This document shows positions 59,899-64,000 of a DNA stretch of 64,000 bases, in pieces. Made by a program: the position numbers and the translations under genes. Source of the DNA: Desulfobulbaceae bacterium DB1. Lineage in GTDB: Bacteria; Desulfobacterota; Desulfobulbia; Desulfobulbales; SURF-16. The stretch is from contig MQUF01000006.1 in assembly GCA_001914235.1 (NCBI GenBank), positions 1-64,000 of the forward strand, read 5' to 3'. Each line of letters begins with the position of its first letter. Position 1 is the first letter of the stretch. Below the pieces are notes generated by a model that worked only from the letters and a program-made list of their open reading frames with translations, searched no databases and was not told where the DNA came from.

Positions 59899-61284
59899 CT
59901 ACCTTTTTTTGATGTTGAATTTTTTCATTTTATACTGCAGCAGGCTTTTGGTGATTCCAAGCTCTTTGGCTGCCTGTGTCTGGATGAAACCGGATTTGCC
60001 CAGCGCATTGCGTAATACTTTTTCTTCAATGGCGTCAAGCAGCTGCGGTAACGGCGTGCCGTCCGTGCCGATGTCATCCGGGACAAAAGACGACACCGCC
60101 GCAACGGGTGGTTTTTTCATTTCACTGTCCGGCAGGACGTCATCCGGATTTATCACATTGTTTGTGCAAAGAATACTGGCCCGTTCAATTGTGTTTTCAA
60201 GCTCCCGGATATTTCCCTCCCAGGGGAGGGTTGTGAGGAAACGGAGGGCCGCGGGCGTAATTTTGAGTTCCGGCTTGTTGAGCTGTCTGGTAAATTTGTT
60301 GATGAAATGGTGAACAAGCAGAGGGATGTCGTCCGACCTCTCCCGGAGCGGCGGAAGGTGCAGGTGGAGCACATTGAGCCGATAATAGAGGTCTTCCCTG
60401 AAGCGTCCCTCCTCGACCTCCTGTTTGAGGTCTTTGTTGGTGGCTGCGACGATGCGTACATCAACCTTCTGCTCTTCGGCGCCACCCACCCGTTGAAAGG
60501 TTTTTTCCTGCAGAATGCGGAGCAGTTTGGCCTGCAGGGACAGGGCCATTTCTCCGATCTCGTCAAGAAAAAGGGTTCCTTGGTCCGCCAGTTCGAAACG
60601 GCCTTTCCTGAGGGCGATGGCGCCGGTGAAAGCGCCTTTTTCATGGCCGAAAAGTTCGCTTTCAAGCAGGGATTCGGGCAGGGCGGCGCAATTGATTGAA
60701 ATAAAGGGCTGTTTTTGCCGAGGGCTGTTGTTGTGGATCGCCCGGGCCACCAGTTCCTTTCCCGTGCCCGATTCTCCTGTGATAAGAACCGATGCCGGAG
60801 TGGGTGCTATCTTCTCGATCAAAGAGTAGAGCTGCTGCATTTGTTTGTTCTTGCCGATCATCTCGGAAAAACTGTAACGCTCCCGGACCTCGGTTCGCAG
60901 GCGGATGTTTTCCCGCAATAGTGAATAGTGATCGATTGCCTTTTTTATATTGGCGATCAGTTCCGTGTTTTTGAACGGTTTGGTCAGATAGTTGAACGCA
61001 CCGTCGCGCATGGCGGTAACCGCCTTTTCAACTTCACCGTATGCCGTCAGCATGATAACGGGAAGATCCGGGTTGTGTTGTTTTACCCTGTTAAGCAGCT
61101 CCATGCCGCCCATTACCGGCATCTGCATATCGGTGATGATCAGGTCAAGATCGGAAGTTCTCACCACATCCAGGGCATTTTTGCCGTTTTCGGCGGTGAG
61201 GACTTCAAAGCCTTCGTCCCGTAACAACTCGGCAAGGATGATCAGATAGTTCGGTTCATCATCAACTACCAGGATAGTGTGCAT
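59899..61284 (-). CDS. NtrC-family sigma-54-dependent response regulator
   Basis: The 461-residue protein has a receiver domain with phospho-acceptor D52 (LIITDMQMPVMGG) and the T/K switch (MLTAYG, LTKPF). The AAA+ ATPase has GESGTGKE and the sigma-54 contact loop GAFTGA. A Fis-type helix-turn-helix closes the C-terminus (QTQAAKELGITKSLLQYKMKKF). It would activate sigma-54 promoters on phosphorylation. No kinase gene is adjacent, so the partner is unknown. Confidence 0.95.
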   Translation of the reverse strand: MHTILVVDDEPNYLIILAELLRDEGFEVLTAENGKNALDVVRTSDLDLIITDMQMPVMGGMELLNRVKQHNPDLPVIMLTAYGEVEKAVTAMRDGAFNYLTKPFKNTELIANIKKAIDHYSLLRENIRLRTEVRERYSFSEMIGKNKQMQQLYSLIEKIAPTPASVLITGESGTGKELVARAIHNNSPRQKQPFISINCAALPESLLESELFGHEKGAFTGAIALRKGRFELADQGTLFLDEIGEMALSLQAKLLRILQEKTFQRVGGAEEQKVDVRIVAATNKDLKQEVEEGRFREDLYYRLNVLHLHLPPLRERSDDIPLLVHHFINKFTRQLNKPELKITPAALRFLTTLPWEGNIRELENTIERASILCTNNVINPDDVLPDSEMKKPPVAAVSSFVPDDIGTDGTPLPQLLDAIEEKVLRNALGKSGFIQTQAAKELGITKSLLQYKMKKFNIKKR

Positions 61285-61335
61285 TATATTTGCTCATGTT
61301 TTTTTTGCATGGAAAAAAATCTTTGATAAATGTGC

Positions 61336-62232
61336 TCATGGTCTTTGCAGGACTATGTCCGGCATAGGTTTTTGGTCAAGCACGGTGATGTCATGCAGCC
61401 GTTTTTGCATTTTTTCAAAGAGCTCGTAAGGCACCCGCTGTTTTTTGTTGTTGCCGCCGAGTCGGGTGCCGTTTCGGATGGAGCCGTGAAAATCACTGCC
61501 GCCGGTGATGAGCAGCCCGATTTCGTTGCAGAGATCACAGAGCTTGCGCCGGTCCGCAACGGAGTAAATCGGATAAAAGGCCTCGGCTCCTTTAATGCCG
61601 AGCTTGTGCAGTCGCTTCAGCACGTCGGCAAGTACGGGCATGGTTCTGTCTATGGTAAACGGGTGCGCCACGACGGCAATGCCGCCCGCGGCGCTGATCA
61701 TGTCAATGGCATCCGCGGCCTGGAGTCTTGCTCTTTCCGCATAGGCCGGGGCGCCTCTGCGCAGGTAGCGGGCAAAGGCTTCGTCCATGGTTTTGACTAT
61801 TTTTCTTTCCATGAGGAGGGTGGCGATGTGCGGCCTTCCCGTTTGCCCGGTTGCGGAGTATTTTTTGAGCTCTTCCCGGTTGACCATGATGCCGAGACCA
61901 TTCAGGTTCGCAAGAATTTCCTCATTTCGTTCCTCCCTGGCCTGCTGCACCTTTTTCAGGTTTTTGAGGAGGGCGGTGGAGCAATGATGAAAACCGTAGC
62001 CCAGGATATGCAGGGGGGTTTCATCGAGATACGCACTGATTTCGACTCCCGAGACGACTTCAATGCCGTTCTTTTTCCCGGCCTCCATGGCCTCGGCCGT
62101 TCCCTCGATGGTGTCGTGATCGGTAATGGAGATTGCCGAGATGCCGAGCCGCCGGGCTTCCTCAACCAGTTCTTCCGGGGTCATGGTTCCATCGGAACAG
62201 GTCGAATGAAGATGCAGATCGATATATTTCAT
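61336..62232 (-). CDS. PHP domain phosphoesterase (YciV/TrpH type)
   Basis: The 298-residue metal-dependent hydrolase begins YIDLHLHSTCSDGTMTPEEL. ITDHDTIEGT, VVSGVEISAY, VAHPFTID and GGSDFHGS supply the trinuclear metal ligands of the PHP fold. E. coli YciV (RNase AM) has 5'-3' exonuclease and 3',5'-nucleotide phosphatase activity and is the closest type by pattern; other PHP phosphatases remain possible. It is on the same strand as the response regulator, 51 bases upstream of it. Confidence 0.9.
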   Translation of the reverse strand: MKYIDLHLHSTCSDGTMTPEELVEEARRLGISAISITDHDTIEGTAEAMEAGKKNGIEVVSGVEISAYLDETPLHILGYGFHHCSTALLKNLKKVQQAREERNEEILANLNGLGIMVNREELKKYSATGQTGRPHIATLLMERKIVKTMDEAFARYLRRGAPAYAERARLQAADAIDMISAAGGIAVVAHPFTIDRTMPVLADVLKRLHKLGIKGAEAFYPIYSVADRRKLCDLCNEIGLLITGGSDFHGSIRNGTRLGGNNKKQRVPYELFEKMQKRLHDITVLDQKPMPDIVLQRP

Positions 62233-62558
62233 TTATGAATTTTATCCGCATCAGGGGAGCTCTGCAAGAAGATTAGGTTGAAAATCTGTAACTATCCTGC
62301 AGGGCCGCATTTGTTCCAGCGTCTGCCGATGGTCGCTTGCCTGTCATCGGCCTGATCCGCATGCCCTCTGTTTTGTCATGAAAGGAGTTTTACGGGTTCA
62401 TCATTATTTGTTTGAATAATAGATCTTCCTCTTGTTAAGATAATCACTGTATGTGGATTCCGGAGAGGTCTTTCCGGCGGATGATACCACGGCACCATTG
62501 TTTTTGTTTCGCAAGAGATTTGCAGGATATTTTTCAGGTTTTACCGTAAGGGGGAATC
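62233..62558. other. Divergent intergenic region between the PHP gene and pilT
   Basis: These 326 bases show no gene. An AAGGGGGAAT stretch before ATG 62559 acts as the pilT ribosome site. No secure promoter or palindrome was found by eye. Confidence 0.4.
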
Positions 62559-63641
62559 ATGGCACAGATTGATGCCTTTTTTAAGCTGATGAACGACCAG
62601 GGGGCCTCGGACCTGCATCTGGTTGCCGGCCAGCAGCCCGTGCTTCGCATACGGGGTGATATGGAGCGGGTCAAGTACAAGGTTCTTGATAATGACACGT
62701 TGAAGGCCATGTTGTATGAAATTGTCAGTGAGGACAAGGCGAAGCACTTTGAGGAAACCGGGGATGTCGATTTCGGCTATGAAATTCCCGGTTTAGCCAG
62801 GTACCGCGGTAATTTGTTCCAGCAGAAGTATGGTATCGGCGCCGTCTTCCGGGAAATTCCCAGTGAAATCCTCAGTTGTGACCAGTTGAAGCTGCCCGGG
62901 GTGATCAAGAAACTTGCTTACCTGCCCAAGGGGATGGTACTTGTTACCGGGCCGACAGGCAGCGGCAAGTCAACAACCCTTGCCGCCATTGTCGATGAAG
63001 TCAACAGCTCGCGCAGCGACCATATTCTGACCATTGAAGATCCCATCGAGTTTGTTCACAAAAGCAAGAAATGCGTTGTCAATCATCGGGAGGTCGGCCT
63101 GCACACCCAGAGCTTTTCCGCCGCCCTGCGCGGGGCGCTGCGTGAAGACCCTGATATCATCCTTGTGGGCGAGATGCGCGATCTTGAAACCATTGCCCTG
63201 GCCATGGAGGCGGCCATGACCGGTCATCTTGTTTTCGGCACCCTGCATACCCTGAATGCGGCGAAAACCGTGGACAGGGTCATTGAGATTTTCCCCTCCA
63301 GCCAGCAGGCCCAGGTTCGCTCCACCCTGGCGGACGCCCTGAAGGCGGTGGTTTCGCAAACCCTTTTCAAGCGGATCGATGTCAAGGGCAGGTGCGCTGC
63401 CCTGGAAATTCTTATTTGCACACCGGCCGTGCGCAACCTCATCCGTGAAGGAAAGACCTATCAGATTCCATCGGCCATGCAGACCGGCAAGCGCTACGGC
63501 ATGCAAACCCTTGACGATGCCATTCTGGAGCACCTTACCAATGGCTGGATATCCCCGGACGCAGCTTATTCAAACTGCATTGACAAGGGTAAGTTTGTTC
63601 AGTTTCTGAGCAAGCCGCCCACCGATTTTACCGATGTGTGA
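62559..63641 (+). CDS. pilT: Type IV pilus retraction ATPase PilT
   Basis: The 360-residue hexameric secretion ATPase has Walker A GPTGSGKS at 131-138, an Asp box (ILTIEDPIEFVH), Walker B (DIILVGEMRD) and the His box (HLVFGTLHTLNAA). The C-terminal AVRNLIREGK (AIRNLIRE-type) motif is specific for PilT retraction function. It powers pilus depolymerisation, twitching and DNA uptake; the neighbouring comEC fits a competence or pilus theme. The 3' end overlaps the convergent comEC by 43 bases. Confidence 0.96.
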   Translation: MAQIDAFFKLMNDQGASDLHLVAGQQPVLRIRGDMERVKYKVLDNDTLKAMLYEIVSEDKAKHFEETGDVDFGYEIPGLARYRGNLFQQKYGIGAVFREIPSEILSCDQLKLPGVIKKLAYLPKGMVLVTGPTGSGKSTTLAAIVDEVNSSRSDHILTIEDPIEFVHKSKKCVVNHREVGLHTQSFSAALRGALREDPDIILVGEMRDLETIALAMEAAMTGHLVFGTLHTLNAAKTVDRVIEIFPSSQQAQVRSTLADALKAVVSQTLFKRIDVKGRCAALEILICTPAVRNLIREGKTYQIPSAMQTGKRYGMQTLDDAILEHLTNGWISPDAAYSNCIDKGKFVQFLSKPPTDFTDV

Positions 63642-64000
63642 TTTTCCTTTGTGCCGGCCGCAAAGGTGGTTACTGCAATTTCCCCTTTTCTCACGGAAAA
63701 GGTGATTGTCCCGTCAACCGCGGTAATGTAGCTGGTGAACCCCGCTTTCGCGCACCGTTCCTCGACTTCGACGGCGGGGAATTTTCCCTTCTTGTGTTTG
63801 CCGGCTGAGATGACTCCGTAAGCGGGAGATACCGCGGCAAGAAATTCCTCACTGCTGGACGTGTTGCTGCCGTGGTGGGCAAGCAAAAGCACGTCGGCGC
63901 GTATCGCTTTTTTCTCCTTCACCAATCTTTTTTCCGTATCCTGATCAATATCTCCGCTGAAAAGAAACTGCCGGCCCCGGCTGTCGAACCGTATCACCAG
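63599..64000 (-). CDS. comEC: ComEC/Rec2 C-terminal metallo-beta-lactamase-like domain (partial, runs off the window)
   Basis: About 134 residues of the C-terminus are visible: RFDSRGRQFLFSGDID, the LLAHHGSNTSSS motif, YGVISAGKHKKG. These are typical of the periplasmic beta-lactamase-like domain of ComEC DNA uptake channels. The membrane Competence domain would lie beyond the window. The assignment to ComEC and not a stand-alone metallohydrolase is by pattern. Confidence 0.85.
   Translation of the reverse strand: MVIRFDSRGRQFLFSGDIDQDTEKRLVKEKKAIRADVLLLAHHGSNTSSSEEFLAAVSPAYGVISAGKHKKGKFPAVEVEERCAKAGFTSYITAVDGTITFSVRKGEIAVTTFAAGTKENHTSVKSVGGLLRN

Noticed and set aside
1-64000. CRISPR arrays, prophage, rRNA operon, replication origin
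   Set aside because: No regularly spaced repeats, phage structural genes, rRNA segments or DnaA-box clusters were seen.

Overview
The window looks like a chromosomal piece from an anaerobic, Gram-negative member of the Desulfobacterota, most likely a relative of Desulfobulbales. This is inferred from gene content and protein style, not from a search. Pointers are lipid A/Kdo genes (waaA, lpxK, lpxC), a DUF39 homocysteine-biosynthesis protein, a DUF166 protein, a tungstate-binding protein with a HTH-PBP regulator, a cytochrome bd-like pair with a fused heme c domain, and a Tll0287-type (DUF3365) heme-sensor kinase. Most genes are housekeeping genes in short operons. There is no prophage, no rRNA operon and no CRISPR array.

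Layout. 0-2.4 kb is a variable edge: an IS110-family element, a remnant of an AlbA_2-type ATP-binding protein, and tRNA-Arg(CCT) with its terminator. 2.8-7.3 kb holds the heme-sensor kinase, a frameshifted DUF502 gene, a MarC-family protein, a tiny zinc-ribbon gene with an in-frame UGA, and coaE. 8.0-13.0 kb is rho-rpmE-prfA-prmC-murA, followed by a small inverted-repeat element. 13.1-15.4 kb is a universal stress protein gene split by an IS256-family element. 15.8-18.2 kb is the cytochrome bd-like pair. 18.2-25.4 kb carries DUF166, an iron alcohol dehydrogenase, rsmA-DUF2062-tsaD, moaA and pheA. 25.6-28.7 kb has a CBS-ACT protein, DUF39, larE and HU, then tRNA-Pro(CGG). 29.3-31.7 kb is a cyclic-nucleotide-binding histidine kinase split by an IS630-family element. 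31.7-39.6 kb has a SYLF protein, PNP, an MTA/SAH deaminase, two tatA genes, a class II aldolase, a dNTPase and a CLC channel. 39.9-50.3 kb is a tungstate/molybdate region (HTH-PBP regulator, tupA, modABC, modE) with cspA and several small genes, then ilvY/ilvC. 50.5-59 kb is envelope and cofactor biosynthesis (murJ, rsmE, waaA, lpxK, lpxC, proC, nadK). 59-64 kb has YtxH/DUF948 proteins, a sigma-54 response regulator, a PHP phosphoesterase, pilT and the C-terminal part of comEC.

How the parts fit. Metal-oxyanion handling is the clearest theme of the middle: a probable tungstate regulator with TupA but no TupB/TupC, and a complete ModABC with a ModE whose start region carries a ModE-type operator. 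Sulfur metabolism appears as DUF39 beside a CBS-ACT protein and a LarE-type sulfur transferase. Two signalling genes are interrupted by insertion sequences whose exact removal would restore the reading frame, so both insertions look recent. The observation most likely to be new is the 65-codon zinc-ribbon gene at 6448-6645. It reads through an in-frame UGA between its two CxxC pairs and is either an unrecognised selenoprotein or a recent nonsense mutant.
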